Part shown: piece after piece, positions 26,332 through 35,144 of the stretch
Numbering within the stretch: the stretch's first letter is position 1
How the letters are laid out: each line of letters begins with the position of its first letter
Assembly (NCBI GenBank): GCA_964603785.1
Contig: CAZRWD010000006.1
Span: 80,535-144,534 of the forward strand
Direction of reading: 5' to 3'
Length of the DNA: 64,000 nt
Origin: CAZRWD01 sp964603785
Lineage (GTDB): Bacteria > Fermentibacterota > Fermentibacteria > Fermentibacterales > Fermentibacteraceae
The notes under the pieces: generated by a model
The model's database searches: none
Told to the model about the DNA's origin: nothing
The model's input: only the letters and a program-made list of their open reading frames with translations
Program-made: the position numbers and the translations under genes

Positions 26332-27333
26332 GTGGATGAAAGAGACAGGATAGCGGCGGCGGTGGGCGCCCTCCCGGGAAGGCGCCTGCTCGTGGTCGGC
26401 GACCTGATGCTCGACAGGTACCTCGAGGGCGAGGTCGACCGCATCTCCCCCGAGGCGCCTGTCCCGGTGGTCAGGATCGTCCCCGGGAGGGAGAGGGTCA
26501 TCCCCGGCGGGGCGGCCAACGTTGCGGCCAACGTCAGGTCCCTGGGCGGGGAGGTCTCCGTATGCGGCCTCGTGGGTGACGACGAGGAGGGCAGGGCCCT
26601 CTCGGCCCTGCTCGAGGGATCAGGGATAGGCTGCTCCGGCCTTGTCGTCGATGCCGCCAGGCCGACCACCACGAAGACGCGGGTCACCTGCCGGAACCAT
26701 CAGATGCTGAGGATAGACCGCGAGACGCCCGACGAGCCCGGCGCAGATGTCCGCACCGGGCTGCTGGATTCCGCCCTCGCCCTGGTCGACGTCGCCGAAG
26801 CCGTCATCATCGAGGACTACGACAAGGGGACGATCGACCGGTCGCTGGCCGGGAGCCTCGTGGCGCGCTGCCTGGAGAGGGGGATACCCGTCGCGGTCGA
26901 TCCGAAGTTCCGCAACTTCCTCTCGTATGCCGGCTGCACGCTCTTCAAGCCGAACAGGCAGGAGGCCTCCCGTATCCTGGGCATCGAGATCCGCGACCCG
27001 TCCGCCGCCGCGTCCGCCGCCAGGGACATCCTGGGGAGGCTGGGCGCCGGTGCCGTCCTCCTGACCCTCGGCGAGCAGGGCTCGGTCCTCTGCACGGCCG
27101 CCGGGGGCGAGACCTACCTGCCCACGGCCGCCCACGGCGTCTTCGACGTGTCCGGCGCCGGTGACGCGGTGATAGCCGTCATGGGGCTCGCCCTCGCCGC
27201 CGGGGTGACCCTGGAGGACGCCGCCCTCGCCGCCAACTTCGCCGCTGCGGCGGTGTGCGCCAGGCCGGGCGTCTACGCCGTGCGTCCCCGCGACATCGTG
27301 GAGGAGACCAGGAGCCTCTGCACGGATGGATGA
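26332..27333 (+). CDS. rfaE1: D-glycero-beta-D-manno-heptose-7-phosphate kinase (RfaE domain I)
   Basis: A 333-residue ribokinase-fold enzyme starting at GTG with GGAGG upstream. It has the family motifs VGDLMLDRYLEGEVDRISPE at the substrate side, the glycine-rich GGAANVAANV, and the ATP-site anion hole DVSGAGDAV near residue 272. It phosphorylates heptose 7-phosphate for ADP-heptose, the inner-core LPS sugar. The adenylyltransferase half is a separate gene overlapping by 8 bases, unlike the fused HldE of E. coli. Confidence 0.94.
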   Translation: MDERDRIAAAVGALPGRRLLVVGDLMLDRYLEGEVDRISPEAPVPVVRIVPGRERVIPGGAANVAANVRSLGGEVSVCGLVGDDEEGRALSALLEGSGIGCSGLVVDAARPTTTKTRVTCRNHQMLRIDRETPDEPGADVRTGLLDSALALVDVAEAVIIEDYDKGTIDRSLAGSLVARCLERGIPVAVDPKFRNFLSYAGCTLFKPNRQEASRILGIEIRDPSAAASAARDILGRLGAGAVLLTLGEQGSVLCTAAGGETYLPTAAHGVFDVSGAGDAVIAVMGLALAAGVTLEDAALAANFAAAAVCARPGVYAVRPRDIVEETRSLCTDG

Positions 27334-27805
27334 GGGGCTGCTCGCCATGAGGCGGGAGGGGGTCGAGCGCTGCCGGCGCATCTCGAGGGCGGGTCTCACC
27401 CTCGTCTTCACCAACGGCTGCTTCGACCTGCTGCACCCGGGGCACCTCCGCCTCCTGGAGGCCGCCGCTGGCTTCGGCGACTTCCTGGTGGTGGGGCTCA
27501 ACACCGACCGGTCCGTGAGGGTTCTCAAGGGCGAGGGGAGACCCGTGGTGCCCTTCGACGGAAGGGCTGCGATGCTCTCTGCGCTGAGGCCGGTCGACCT
27601 CGTGGTGCCCTTCGACGAGGACACGCCCCTCACGCTCATAGAAGAGACCAGACCCCTCGTCCTTGTGAAGGGCGGGGACTACGACGGGCGGTCCGTTGTG
27701 GGCGCCGACCTGGTCGAGTCGTGGGGGGGGAGGGTGGAGATCGTGCCGCTGACCGGCGGCTGGTCGACCACCGGTCTCCTGTCGGGCGGCCGGCGGACCG
27801 AGTGA
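27326..27805 (+). CDS. rfaE2: D-glycero-beta-D-manno-heptose 1-phosphate adenylyltransferase (RfaE domain II)
   Basis: A 159-residue nucleotidyltransferase with the HxGH motif in GCFDLLHPGHLRLLE, the central GLNTDRSVRVLKG, and VKGGDYDG plus the C-terminal STTGLL corresponding to the STT/ISTT motif. It attaches AMP to heptose 1-phosphate. Coupled to rfaE1 (ATGGATGA overlap) and to the membrane glycosyltransferase downstream (GTGA). The phosphatase GmhB and isomerase GmhA are not in the window. Confidence 0.94.
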   Translation: MDEGLLAMRREGVERCRRISRAGLTLVFTNGCFDLLHPGHLRLLEAAAGFGDFLVVGLNTDRSVRVLKGEGRPVVPFDGRAAMLSALRPVDLVVPFDEDTPLTLIEETRPLVLVKGGDYDGRSVVGADLVESWGGRVEIVPLTGGWSTTGLLSGGRRTE

Positions 27806-29352
27806 CGGCCGGCCCGCTCCCCCGCACCGTGCACACCATCGCAGTGCTGGCGGCGGCGGCCGCCGTCCGGGCCGGCGTCCTCCTCGAGCTGTCGCGGACC
27901 CCGCTGTTCCTGCATCCCGTCGTGGATGCGGCATGGCACGGGACCTGGGCATCCAGGATCGCCTCCGGGGACCTGCTCGCCTTCGCCCCCTACTTCAGGG
28001 CCCCTCTCTATCCCTGGCTCCTGGGCGCCCTCTACTCCATCACAGGACCCTCGGTCACGGCCGGGTCCGTGATGTCCATGGCGATATCCCTGACCGGCTG
28101 TGCGCTCTTCCACAGGCTCGCCCTCCGACTGCTGCCGCCGGCCCATGCTCTGGCCGCGGCCCTTCTCTGGGCGCTCTGGGGTCCGGCGGTCCTCTACTCC
28201 GGAACGATGCTGATCGAGCCCCTGTTCATCACCCTGCTGATCTCCTCGATGCTCCTCCTGGTGCGAGGCAGGATAGCCTCCGCGGCCCTCCTCCTGGGTC
28301 TCTCGGCGATCGCCAGGCCCGTCGCCGTCCTGCTGCTGCCGCTGGTCGCCTGGAGGGCGGGCAGGCGCAGGCTCGCGGCCCTCCTGCCCTTCCTGGCCCC
28401 CGTCATCGCCGTCTGGGCGGTCAACTGCATCGCCGGCGACCCGGGAGTGGTGATCTCGTCGCAGGGGGGCATCAACCTCTATCTGGGGAACGGCCCGGAG
28501 GCAGACGGCTTCACCTCGTTCGCTCCCGTCCGGGTGCCAGCCGACGAGACGAGGGGGGACAATGTATGGGCTGCGAGCGTGGCCGCAGCTCCGCCGGGGC
28601 TCTCCGAGTCCGCCGTGTCCGCCTGGTGGACCCGCAGGACCCTGTCGGCCGTCGCCGCGGATCCCGTCCGCTGGCTCGGCCTCATGGGGGCGAAGATCCT
28701 GCTCGTCCTGTCACCGGCGGAGATCCCGAGCAACTACGACGCGGGGTACATGACCAGGTACTCCACGATCCTCGGCATCCTCATCCCCCGGGGGCGGCTC
28801 ATGCTGCCCTTCTCGCTGCTGCTCCTGCTCCTCCCCGCCGCCTTCGCGGGCAGGCCGGACAGGGACGACGCCCTCGTCCTCCTCTGGACGGCCGCGCTCC
28901 TGGGAGGGACTGCGCTGTTCTTCGTGACGGGCAGGTTCAGGCTGCCGGCCGTTCCCTTCATGCTTCTCCTGGCTGCGCGGGGATTCGCCAGACGACCCGC
29001 CGCGGCGCTCCGTCTGCTCCCGGCCGGGATGGCCGCCGCGGTCGCCGGCGTTCTCCTCTCCGACGGCCTGGTGGAGCGGAGCGGGGTGAACATGCCGTTC
29101 TTCGACGGACTGGCGCATGCGAGGGAGGGGTTGGACCGGCAGGCGGAGGTGCTGTTCCTGGAGTCGCTGGACAGGGCCGCGCTGAGAACCGATCTCGACA
29201 TGAACAGGCTCGACGCGATGCACAACCTGGGTCTGCTCGCGGCCAGGGCCGGCAGGATGGATGAAGCGGCGGGGTGGTGGGAGGAGGCCGTATCGCTGGA
29301 TCCGGGCTTCGAGCCATCCGTGGAGGCGCTGGAGGCCATGGGGGGGCGGTGA
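27802..29352 (+). CDS. Membrane glycosyltransferase of GT39/ArnT type with TPR tail
   Basis: A 516-residue integral membrane protein starting at a GTG overlapping the rfaE2 stop. About 10-11 hydrophobic segments are seen; an acidic first loop (VDAAWHGTWA) and YFRAPLYPWLLG resemble the PMT/ArnT-family lumenal loop that binds lipid-linked sugars. The last 60 residues form a TPR-like pair of helices. It probably moves a sugar from a polyprenyl phosphate onto a surface glycan or protein; the operon position after rfaE suggests envelope glycan work. Confidence 0.83.
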   Translation: MTAGPLPRTVHTIAVLAAAAAVRAGVLLELSRTPLFLHPVVDAAWHGTWASRIASGDLLAFAPYFRAPLYPWLLGALYSITGPSVTAGSVMSMAISLTGCALFHRLALRLLPPAHALAAALLWALWGPAVLYSGTMLIEPLFITLLISSMLLLVRGRIASAALLLGLSAIARPVAVLLLPLVAWRAGRRRLAALLPFLAPVIAVWAVNCIAGDPGVVISSQGGINLYLGNGPEADGFTSFAPVRVPADETRGDNVWAASVAAAPPGLSESAVSAWWTRRTLSAVAADPVRWLGLMGAKILLVLSPAEIPSNYDAGYMTRYSTILGILIPRGRLMLPFSLLLLLLPAAFAGRPDRDDALVLLWTAALLGGTALFFVTGRFRLPAVPFMLLLAARGFARRPAAALRLLPAGMAAAVAGVLLSDGLVERSGVNMPFFDGLAHAREGLDRQAEVLFLESLDRAALRTDLDMNRLDAMHNLGLLAARAGRMDEAAGWWEEAVSLDPGFEPSVEALEAMGGR

Positions 29353-29407
29353 GGCCTCCCGGTCCTATATTCCGCGGGCAGAGGAACGCATCCCGAAGGG
29401 AGTGGTG

Positions 29408-29656
29408 ATGACCGCACCGGTCGAGTACAACGAGGAGAACCTCAGGGCAGAGATCGAGAAGATCCGTCCGCTCCTCCAGAGCGACGGCGGGGACATCGAG
29501 TTCGTGGGAGTGGACGGAGGTGTCGTGAAGGTCCGCCTGAAGGGCTCGTGCTCGGGCTGCGCCTTCGCGGCGCTGACCCTCCAGTACAGCGTGGAGAAGA
29601 CCCTCAGACAGACCTTCCCGCAGGTCGAGCGGGTGGAGAACGTCGCAGCGCAGTGA
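29408..29656 (+). CDS. NifU-C-terminal-type Fe-S scaffold protein
   Basis: An 82-residue Nfu domain with the cluster-binding CSGC (Cys48 and Cys51) and the family pattern LRPLLQSDGGDIEFVGV and VKVRLKGSCSGC, slightly shortened here. It carries and hands over [4Fe-4S] clusters. AAGGGAG lies about 7 bases upstream of the ATG. TATATT at 29371-29376 could be a -10 box, without a good -35. The stop overlaps the region where rsmB should begin. Confidence 0.93.
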   Translation: MTAPVEYNEENLRAEIEKIRPLLQSDGGDIEFVGVDGGVVKVRLKGSCSGCAFAALTLQYSVEKTLRQTFPQVERVENVAAQ

Positions 29657-30845
29657 CCGGCCCGGTGGCGCAGCCCGAAGGGCCGCGGCCGGCCTGCTGT
29701 CCGGCAGGCCGCCCGGTGCGGGCCTGGCGGGGCCGGACAGGGATTTCGCATTCAGACTCGCCAGGGAGGCCGTCACCTGGAGGCTGAGGCTCGACTCCGC
29801 CCTGGCTCCGCTCCTCTCACGCCCGATCGGATCACTGGACACCGAGACGCTGTCCCTCCTGAGGATAGGCGCCGTACAGCTGCTGATACTCGACACGCCC
29901 GCCCATGCCGCCGTGTCGGCCACGGTGGACGCCGCGCCGCGCAGGTCCGCGAAGCTCGTGAACGCCGTTCTGAGGAGGCTGGCCTCCGATGGCGAGCCGC
30001 CCGGGCAGCCCCCCTGGGTGACCTGGTCGCACCCCAGGGAGCTGTGGCTCGCCTGGAGCGGGAGGTTCGGCGAGGAGGCGGCCATCTCCCTCATGCGATG
30101 GAACAACACCCCGCCGCCCATCGGCGGCTGCATGGCGGGCGGCCGGCCCCGCGGAGCCGTTGCGGGGCGGTTCCTGGACGACTACTTCCTCATGGAGAGG
30201 AGGGGCGACCTCCGGGATGGCGCCGTTCCCGAAGGCGTCTACATCCAGGACGAGGGTGCGGCGGTGGTCGGCAGGGGGCTCGCCCGGCTCCCGGGAGACG
30301 CGGCGGTCGAGACATGCGCCGCTCCCGGCGGGAAGACGGTCCACCTCGACGCCTGTTCGCGCCTCGTGGTCTCCATGGACTCCTCGATGCGGAGGATGGC
30401 CGGCTGGGTGGAGAACTCCGCCAGGCTCGGGTGGGGCAGGAGCCTCCCGGTGATCGCCGACGCGCGGCACCTGCCGGTCGCCCGCGCCCCGAAGGTCGTC
30501 GTGGACGCCCCCTGTACGGCGACCGGCGTCTACCGGAGGCGGAACGACGCCAGGTGGGGCTTCTCGAGGGGCCTGCTCGATTCGTGCGTATCCCTGCAGC
30601 GGAGCCTCCTGGCCGAGGCTGCGTCGGCGACCGCCCCGGGAGGGGTCCTGGCGTACTCCACGTGCAGCATCGAGCCCGAGGAGGGTGTGCGGCAGGTGGA
30701 ATGGTTCGAGGGAGCCTTCCCCGGATTCCGCCGGCTGCCCTTCCCTGCCGACCCCGTTCTTGTCAGGGACGGCATGCTGTGCATATTCCCTCCTGAGCAC
30801 TCGTTGGACGGCCATTTCGCAGCATGCTGGGAGAGATCAAGCTGA
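29655..30845 (+). CDS. rsmB: 16S rRNA (cytosine-967-C5)-methyltransferase RsmB; start unresolved
   Basis: The coordinates mark the conserved coding frame, not a start codon. A NusB-like domain begins at once (ARRAAAGLL, LRIGAVQLLILDTPAHAAVS, KLVNAVLRRL), then the Rossmann methyltransferase domain with CAAPGGKT, DAPCTATG (first catalytic-motif Cys) and YSTCSIEPEE (second). No ATG, GTG or TTG exists in this frame before the GTG at 29913, which would remove most of the NusB domain. A GTG at 29653 overlaps the nfu stop exactly as other starts here do but is in another frame, so a one-base indel near 29655-29690 is likely. The end overlaps the PASTA gene by 22 bases. Confidence 0.85.
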   Translation, partial: DRPGGAARRAAAGLLSGRPPGAGLAGPDRDFAFRLAREAVTWRLRLDSALAPLLSRPIGSLDTETLSLLRIGAVQLLILDTPAHAAVSATVDAAPRRSAKLVNAVLRRLASDGEPPGQPPWVTWSHPRELWLAWSGRFGEEAAISLMRWNNTPPPIGGCMAGGRPRGAVAGRFLDDYFLMERRGDLRDGAVPEGVYIQDEGAAVVGRGLARLPGDAAVETCAAPGGKTVHLDACSRLVVSMDSSMRRMAGWVENSARLGWGRSLPVIADARHLPVARAPKVVVDAPCTATGVYRRRNDARWGFSRGLLDSCVSLQRSLLAEAASATAPGGVLAYSTCSIEPEEGVRQVEWFEGAFPGFRRLPFPADPVLVRDGMLCIFPPEHSLDGHFAACWERSS

Positions 30846-31648
30846 GAGCCCCGGTCAGATATCTCGTTCTCGCCGCAACAGGAGCCCTCATGGCCTTCCT
30901 GGCGGGATTCGTCATCGCTCCGACGGCCTTCCGCACGCCGAGATTCGTGAGCGCCCTCGGAGGGTCGTCTCAGCCCGTCGTCGTCCCCGACGTCGCATCG
31001 CTCTCGCGGCAGGACGCCCGCAGGCAGATCGAGTCGGCCGGTCTGGTCCTCGCGGGTGAATGGGCCGAGTACGGTCCGAACGAGACCGCCGGGCTGGTGA
31101 TCCGGCAGGATCCCGCTCCGGGCGCCCAGGTGCCCAGGGGTTCTCCCGTGAGCGTGTTCTGGAACGTCGGCCCTCTCTTCAGGCCGTACCACCCCGGGAT
31201 GCTTCCCGGGCTCACCGCATCGGAGGCCGAGGAGCTCATAGCGTCCTGGCAGCTCTACACGGCCGGCAGGAGCCGCGTGCCGCATGCATCGGTACCTGAG
31301 GGGAGGGTCATCGCGGTGTTCCCTCCGAACAGGGACAGCCTCTCGGTCCAGGTGCCCGTGCGGCTGCTCGTCTCGACCGGCTGGCAGGGCGTCCCCCTGT
31401 TCGTCGGGATGAAGCTCGCCGAGGCCGAGAGCATCTCGGTGGAGCACGAGATCGTCCTCCTCGTCGAGAGCTTCAGCTTCGTCCCTGACGGATCGAGGGA
31501 CAGCCTGGTCTCCTTCCAGTCCGTGTCCCCGGGGGCAGGATTCCTGCCCGGGGATACGGTGTCGGTGAGGGTCGACAGGTCGACTCCGGCCATCCAGGCC
31601 ACCGATTCGACCGGCTCCGAGCCGCCCGGGGGGTGGGGCGAGTGGTGA
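30824..31648 (+). CDS. Membrane-anchored PASTA-domain protein
   Basis: A 274-residue protein with one N-terminal transmembrane helix (about residues 12-34) and three extracytoplasmic PASTA-like repeats: VVVPDVASLSRQDARRQI (first), a second around MLPGLTASEAEELI, and a third near VPLFVGMKLAEAESI. PASTA domains bind peptidoglycan stems and normally sit on PknB kinases or PBPs; neither domain is fused here. Same layout as stand-alone PASTA proteins often found beside rpe. It overlaps rsmB and is coupled to rpe by GTGA. Confidence 0.85.
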   Translation: MLGEIKLRAPVRYLVLAATGALMAFLAGFVIAPTAFRTPRFVSALGGSSQPVVVPDVASLSRQDARRQIESAGLVLAGEWAEYGPNETAGLVIRQDPAPGAQVPRGSPVSVFWNVGPLFRPYHPGMLPGLTASEAEELIASWQLYTAGRSRVPHASVPEGRVIAVFPPNRDSLSVQVPVRLLVSTGWQGVPLFVGMKLAEAESISVEHEIVLLVESFSFVPDGSRDSLVSFQSVSPGAGFLPGDTVSVRVDRSTPAIQATDSTGSEPPGGWGEW

Positions 31649-32295
31649 GGAGGGGCATGGTCGCCGCATCCCTGCTCTCCTGCGATCACGGGAGGCTCCG
31701 CGAGGAGGCCGTCTCCCTCGAGGCCGCCGGCGCGGACATGATCCATCTCGATGTGATGGACGGCAGGTTCGTCCCCGAGATCACCTTCGGACCGTCCGTC
31801 GCAGCCTCCATCCGCGACGCGGTGGGAATCCCCATCGACGCCCACCTGATGATCGAGGACCCGGGTGCGCAGGTGGCCGGGTTCGCCCGTTCCGGGTGCA
31901 GGTTCATCACCGTGCACTGCGAGGCCGCGCCTCACCTGGACAGGCTCCTCACATCGATCCGCGAGCTCGGCTGCGGCGCGGGCGCCGCCCTGAACCCGGC
32001 CACGCCGCCGTGCGCCGTGGAGTGGGTCCTCCCGCTCGTCGACCTGGTCCTCGTCATGACGGTGAATCCCGGCTACGGAGGGCAGCGCCACCTCGAGCAC
32101 GTGAGACCCAAGATAACTGCAGTCAGGAGGATGCTCGACTCGGCGGGGCGCGGTGATGCCATGGTGGCGGTCGACGGCGGGGTGGACTCGCGGAACGCCG
32201 GAGAGCTGAGGGCTGCCGGCGCCGACATCCTGGTTGCAGGGTCCTTCATCGCCCGGAGCGGCGACCGGGCCCGGAGTGTGGAGGAACTCAGATGA
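31645..32295 (+). CDS. rpe: Ribulose-phosphate 3-epimerase
   Basis: A 216-residue TIM-barrel enzyme converting ribulose 5-phosphate to xylulose 5-phosphate. The metal and substrate signatures are present: HLDVMDGRFVPEITFG, DAHLMIEDP, MTVNPGYGGQ and VDGGV. I chose the GTG at 31645 overlapping the PASTA stop; the ATG at 31657, with AGGAGG closely upstream, is an alternative. Coupled to the lipoprotein gene downstream (ATGA). Confidence 0.95.
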   Translation: MRRGMVAASLLSCDHGRLREEAVSLEAAGADMIHLDVMDGRFVPEITFGPSVAASIRDAVGIPIDAHLMIEDPGAQVAGFARSGCRFITVHCEAAPHLDRLLTSIRELGCGAGAALNPATPPCAVEWVLPLVDLVLVMTVNPGYGGQRHLEHVRPKITAVRRMLDSAGRGDAMVAVDGGVDSRNAGELRAAGADILVAGSFIARSGDRARSVEELR

Positions 32296-32624
32296 GGACG
32301 CTGCTGGCGTCATGCCTGGCCGTGCTCGCCCTCGCGGGCTGCTCCCAGCGCACCCCCCCCCCCGACGAGTCGACGCTCGAGTCGCTCAGGCTCCTCCTCC
32401 AGACGAGGGAGTGCATGAGACGGATGCAATGGATCGACTTCGCGGTCGCCGGAGCCTACCCCGTCGCACCGGACACCATGCCGCCCCCGGGCATGCCCTC
32501 GCTGGTGGCGGACAGCCTGCGCACCTGCCCCTCCTCGGGGCTGCCCTACGAGTTCGCCATGGACTCGACGGGCTACGAGATCACCTGCCCCGCGGGGCAC
32601 GGGTCCGTAGGGCGCAGCTTCTGA
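32292..32624 (+). CDS. Small hypothetical lipoprotein
   Basis: A 110-residue protein with a signal peptide ending in the lipobox ALAGC (Cys17). The mature part has two CP-containing segments, CPSSGLPYEF and EITCPAGHG, a pattern seen in pilin-like and small zinc- or disulfide-bearing envelope proteins. It shares the ATGA overlap with rpe. The function is unknown. Confidence 0.72.
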   Translation: MRTLLASCLAVLALAGCSQRTPPPDESTLESLRLLLQTRECMRRMQWIDFAVAGAYPVAPDTMPPPGMPSLVADSLRTCPSSGLPYEFAMDSTGYEITCPAGHGSVGRSF

Positions 32625-32627
32625 CAC

Positions 32628-32657
32628 TTGGATTTCCCGTCGTCATTGCCTTATAGT
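32628..32657 (+). promoter_or_regulatory. Probable promoter of the ffh operon
   Basis: TTGGAT (32628-32633) and TATAGT (32652-32657) with an 18-base spacer, about 40 bases upstream of the ffh start, in the only sizeable gap before the translation operon. The -10 box is good and the -35 box is weak. Confidence 0.5.
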
Positions 32658-32699
32658 ACCCAACCTTGACCGGCCCGTTGCGCCGGTGGAGGTGACCAG

Positions 32700-34016
32700 G
32701 TGTTCGAAAGGCTGTCCGAGAGGCTGACATCCGTCTTCGACCGCCTCCGGGGCAGGGGCGTGGTGACGGAGGCCGACGTGGCGTCCGCGGTGCGCGAGAT
32801 GCGCAGGGCGCTGCTCGAGGCAGACGTGGGCATCCAGGTCGCCAGGGACTTCACCGACAGGATCGCCGCGCTCGCGGTGGGCGAGAAGGTTCTCAAGAGC
32901 CTCACCCCCGGGCAGCAGATAGTCGGCATGGTCCACGAAGAGCTGGTGAGGCTGCTCTCGCAGGGTGCGTCACGGCCCGACCTGGGCGGGAGACCCCCGG
33001 TCGTCTGGCTCCTGGCGGGCCTGCAGGGCTCCGGGAAGACCACCACGGCGGTCAAGCTCGCCAGGTGGGCCTCCTCGAGGAGGGGGATGAGACCCCTGGT
33101 CGCGGCATGCGATCTGAGGCGCCCCGCAGCTGTCGACCAGCTCGAGATACTGGCCGGGAGGGCGGGCGTAGGTTTCTTCTGCGACCGGGCCTCGACCGAT
33201 CCGGCGGATGTGGCCCGGAGAGCCGTGGACGACGCGGCCAGGCGGATGTTCGACATGGTCCTGGTCGACACCTCCGGAAGGCTCCACATCGACGACGAGC
33301 TCATGTCGGAGCTCGAAGTCGTGAGGAGGACCGTCGCGCCCAGGGAGACCTACCTGGTGCTCGACGGCATGACCGGGCAGGATGCCGTGGGCGTCGCCCG
33401 GGAGTTCGACAGGAGGATCGGCCTTTCCGCGGCGGTCCTGTCCAAGATGGACGGTGACTCCCGGGGCGGGGCTGCCCTGTCCCTCGCCGCCGTGACGGGG
33501 AAGCCCGTGAGATTCGTCGGCACGGGCGAGGGGATCGACGATCTCGAGGTCTTCGATCCCTCCAGGATGGCCGGCAGGATCCTGGGGATGGGCGACGTGG
33601 TCGGTCTCGTGGAGAAGGCCGCCGGGGCGGCGGGTCTCGAGGATGCCCTCGAGATGGAGAAGAAGCTCCGCAGGGGCGAGTTCACGATGTCCGACCTTCT
33701 GGGCGAGTTCGAGAGGCTCAGGAAGCTCGGCCCGCTGTCGGACCTCCTCGCGATGCTGCCGGGCGGCATGATCCCGAAGGGCGTCACGGTGGATCCCCGG
33801 GAGCTCGCCCGCAAGGAGGCCATGATCAGGGCCATGACCCCCGGCGAGCGCCTCAGGCCCGAGAGGATCGACGGCAGCCGCAGGAAGCGGATCGCCAGGG
33901 GGACGGGAGTTTCGGTCAGTGATGTCAACAGGCTGCTCCAGGAGTTCAGGACGATGAAGGAGATGATGAAGAGGCTGGGAGGGCGGCGTGGTCTAGCCTC
34001 CCTGCTGCGCGCATGA
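32700..34016 (+). CDS. ffh: Signal recognition particle GTPase Ffh
   Basis: A 438-residue SRP54 protein starting at GTG with a perfect GGAGGTGA upstream. N domain at residues 1-95; G domain with GLQGSGKTT, DTSGRL and SKMDGDSRGG; M domain from about 300 with IDGSRRKRIARGTGVSVSDV for 4.5S RNA binding. It delivers nascent membrane proteins to FtsY. First gene of the conserved ffh-rpsP-khpA-rimM-trmD-rplS run. The methionine-rich tail is short. The 4.5S RNA gene was not found in the window. Confidence 0.96.
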   Translation: MFERLSERLTSVFDRLRGRGVVTEADVASAVREMRRALLEADVGIQVARDFTDRIAALAVGEKVLKSLTPGQQIVGMVHEELVRLLSQGASRPDLGGRPPVVWLLAGLQGSGKTTTAVKLARWASSRRGMRPLVAACDLRRPAAVDQLEILAGRAGVGFFCDRASTDPADVARRAVDDAARRMFDMVLVDTSGRLHIDDELMSELEVVRRTVAPRETYLVLDGMTGQDAVGVAREFDRRIGLSAAVLSKMDGDSRGGAALSLAAVTGKPVRFVGTGEGIDDLEVFDPSRMAGRILGMGDVVGLVEKAAGAAGLEDALEMEKKLRRGEFTMSDLLGEFERLRKLGPLSDLLAMLPGGMIPKGVTVDPRELARKEAMIRAMTPGERLRPERIDGSRRKRIARGTGVSVSDVNRLLQEFRTMKEMMKRLGGRRGLASLLRA

Positions 34017-34029
34017 CCGGAGGTGTGAC

Positions 34030-34362
34030 TTGGTAAGGATCCGACTCAGGAAGATGGGGACCAGCAAGCTGGCCTTCTACAGGATCGTCGCGGCCGACGC
34101 GAGGAAGGCCCAGGACGGAAGGTTCCTGGACATACTCGGCTACTACGATCCGCTCCGCAGGCCTCATGAGATAAAGGTCGACGAGGCGAAGGTCTTCGAC
34201 TGGATGAAGCGCGGTGCCCAGGTCACCGAGACCGTCCGCAGCCTCCTGCGCAGGACGGGCACCTGGGAGAGATGGTCGAGACTGCGATCCGGCGTCGAGG
34301 TGGTGCCGGAGGTGGTCTTCATCAAGGGGGAGAAGAGGACGGCTCCGGAATCCGGGAGCTAG
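34030..34362 (+). CDS. rpsP: 30S ribosomal protein S16
   Basis: A 110-residue protein beginning MVRIRLRKMGTSKLAFYRIV, then ADARKAQDGRFLDILGYYDP, the standard S16 signature. The start is TTG with GGAGGTG upstream. It binds 16S rRNA in the body of the small subunit. Slightly longer than average owing to a charged C-terminal tail. Confidence 0.96.
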   Translation: MVRIRLRKMGTSKLAFYRIVAADARKAQDGRFLDILGYYDPLRRPHEIKVDEAKVFDWMKRGAQVTETVRSLLRRTGTWERWSRLRSGVEVVPEVVFIKGEKRTAPESGS

Positions 34363-34408
34363 ACCGGACCCAGCTGACGCCGCAACAACCACGACTGGAG
34401 GGTGTCCC

Positions 34409-34639
34409 ATGAAGGAGCTCATCGAGATGATCGCGAAGACCCTCGTCGAGAACCCGGACGAGGTCCAGGTCGACGAGAAGGAGACGGACGAGATGGTCGT
34501 CTACGAGCTCCGGGTCTCCGAGAGCGATCTCGGAAGGGTCATCGGGCGCGAGGGCAGGATCGCCAAGGCGATGCGCACGATCATAAGGTCGATCGCCGCC
34601 CGCAAGGGACAGAAGGCGACACTGGAGATAATGGACTGA
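34409..34639 (+). CDS. khpA: KH-domain RNA-binding protein KhpA
   Basis: A 76-residue protein with a single KH domain: the GxxG loop is IGREGRIAKAMRTIIRS. It begins MKELIEMIAKTLVENPDEV and ends KATLEIMD, as in YlqC/KhpA, an RNA-binding partner of Jag/KhpB. GGAGGG lies upstream. The position between rpsP and rimM is conserved in many bacteria. Confidence 0.95.
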   Translation: MKELIEMIAKTLVENPDEVQVDEKETDEMVVYELRVSESDLGRVIGREGRIAKAMRTIIRSIAARKGQKATLEIMD

Positions 34640-34640
34640 C

Positions 34641-35141
34641 ATGGCCGCGACCGTGAAGGCCGGTTACGCAGCCAGGCCTCACGGACTCGACGGCGGCGTC
34701 CTCGTGAAGCTCTTCCTCTGTGGTCCGGCTGTCCCCCTCCCCGCGGGGATGCGGGTGACCGTGGGGGACAGGGATCTGGTGGTGTCGGGCTCCGCAGTCA
34801 GGGATCCCGCCACCCTGCAGGTCGCCTTCGAGGGGGTCGAGGACCGTGAGGCCGCCGAGGAGATCGGCGGGGAGACCCTGTGGCTGTCTCGGGAGGACGC
34901 CCTCTCGCTGGGCGGTTCCATGCCCGTGGGCCTCTTCACGGGTATGACGCTCGTCTGGCAGGACGGCAGCGGGACTGTGGAGTCGTTCGATCCGGCGCCG
35001 GGCAACCCTCTGCTGCAGGTGAGGGGCCCGTCGGGCGTCTTCGATGTCCCGGTCGCCCTCCTCAGGGCGGAGGGGACCATCGACTGGGACGCGGGGAGGA
35101 TAGAGGCGAGGCTCCCCCTGGGCCTCGCGGACGGGGTCTGA
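34641..35141 (+). CDS. rimM: Ribosome maturation factor RimM
   Basis: A 166-residue protein with the N-terminal RimM barrel (AGYAARPHGLDGGVLVKLF) and a C-terminal PRC-like barrel ending with VPVALLRAEGTIDWDAGRIE. It helps fold the 30S head around protein S19. One base after khpA and 3 bases before trmD, as expected for this operon. Confidence 0.92.
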   Translation: MAATVKAGYAARPHGLDGGVLVKLFLCGPAVPLPAGMRVTVGDRDLVVSGSAVRDPATLQVAFEGVEDREAAEEIGGETLWLSREDALSLGGSMPVGLFTGMTLVWQDGSGTVESFDPAPGNPLLQVRGPSGVFDVPVALLRAEGTIDWDAGRIEARLPLGLADGV

Positions 35142-35144
35142 GGA

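Noticed and set aside
29548..29787. A frame starting in nfu and running through the expected rsmB start.
   Set aside because: Its sequence has no similarity to any domain; only its GTG at 29653 is of interest as the displaced rsmB start.
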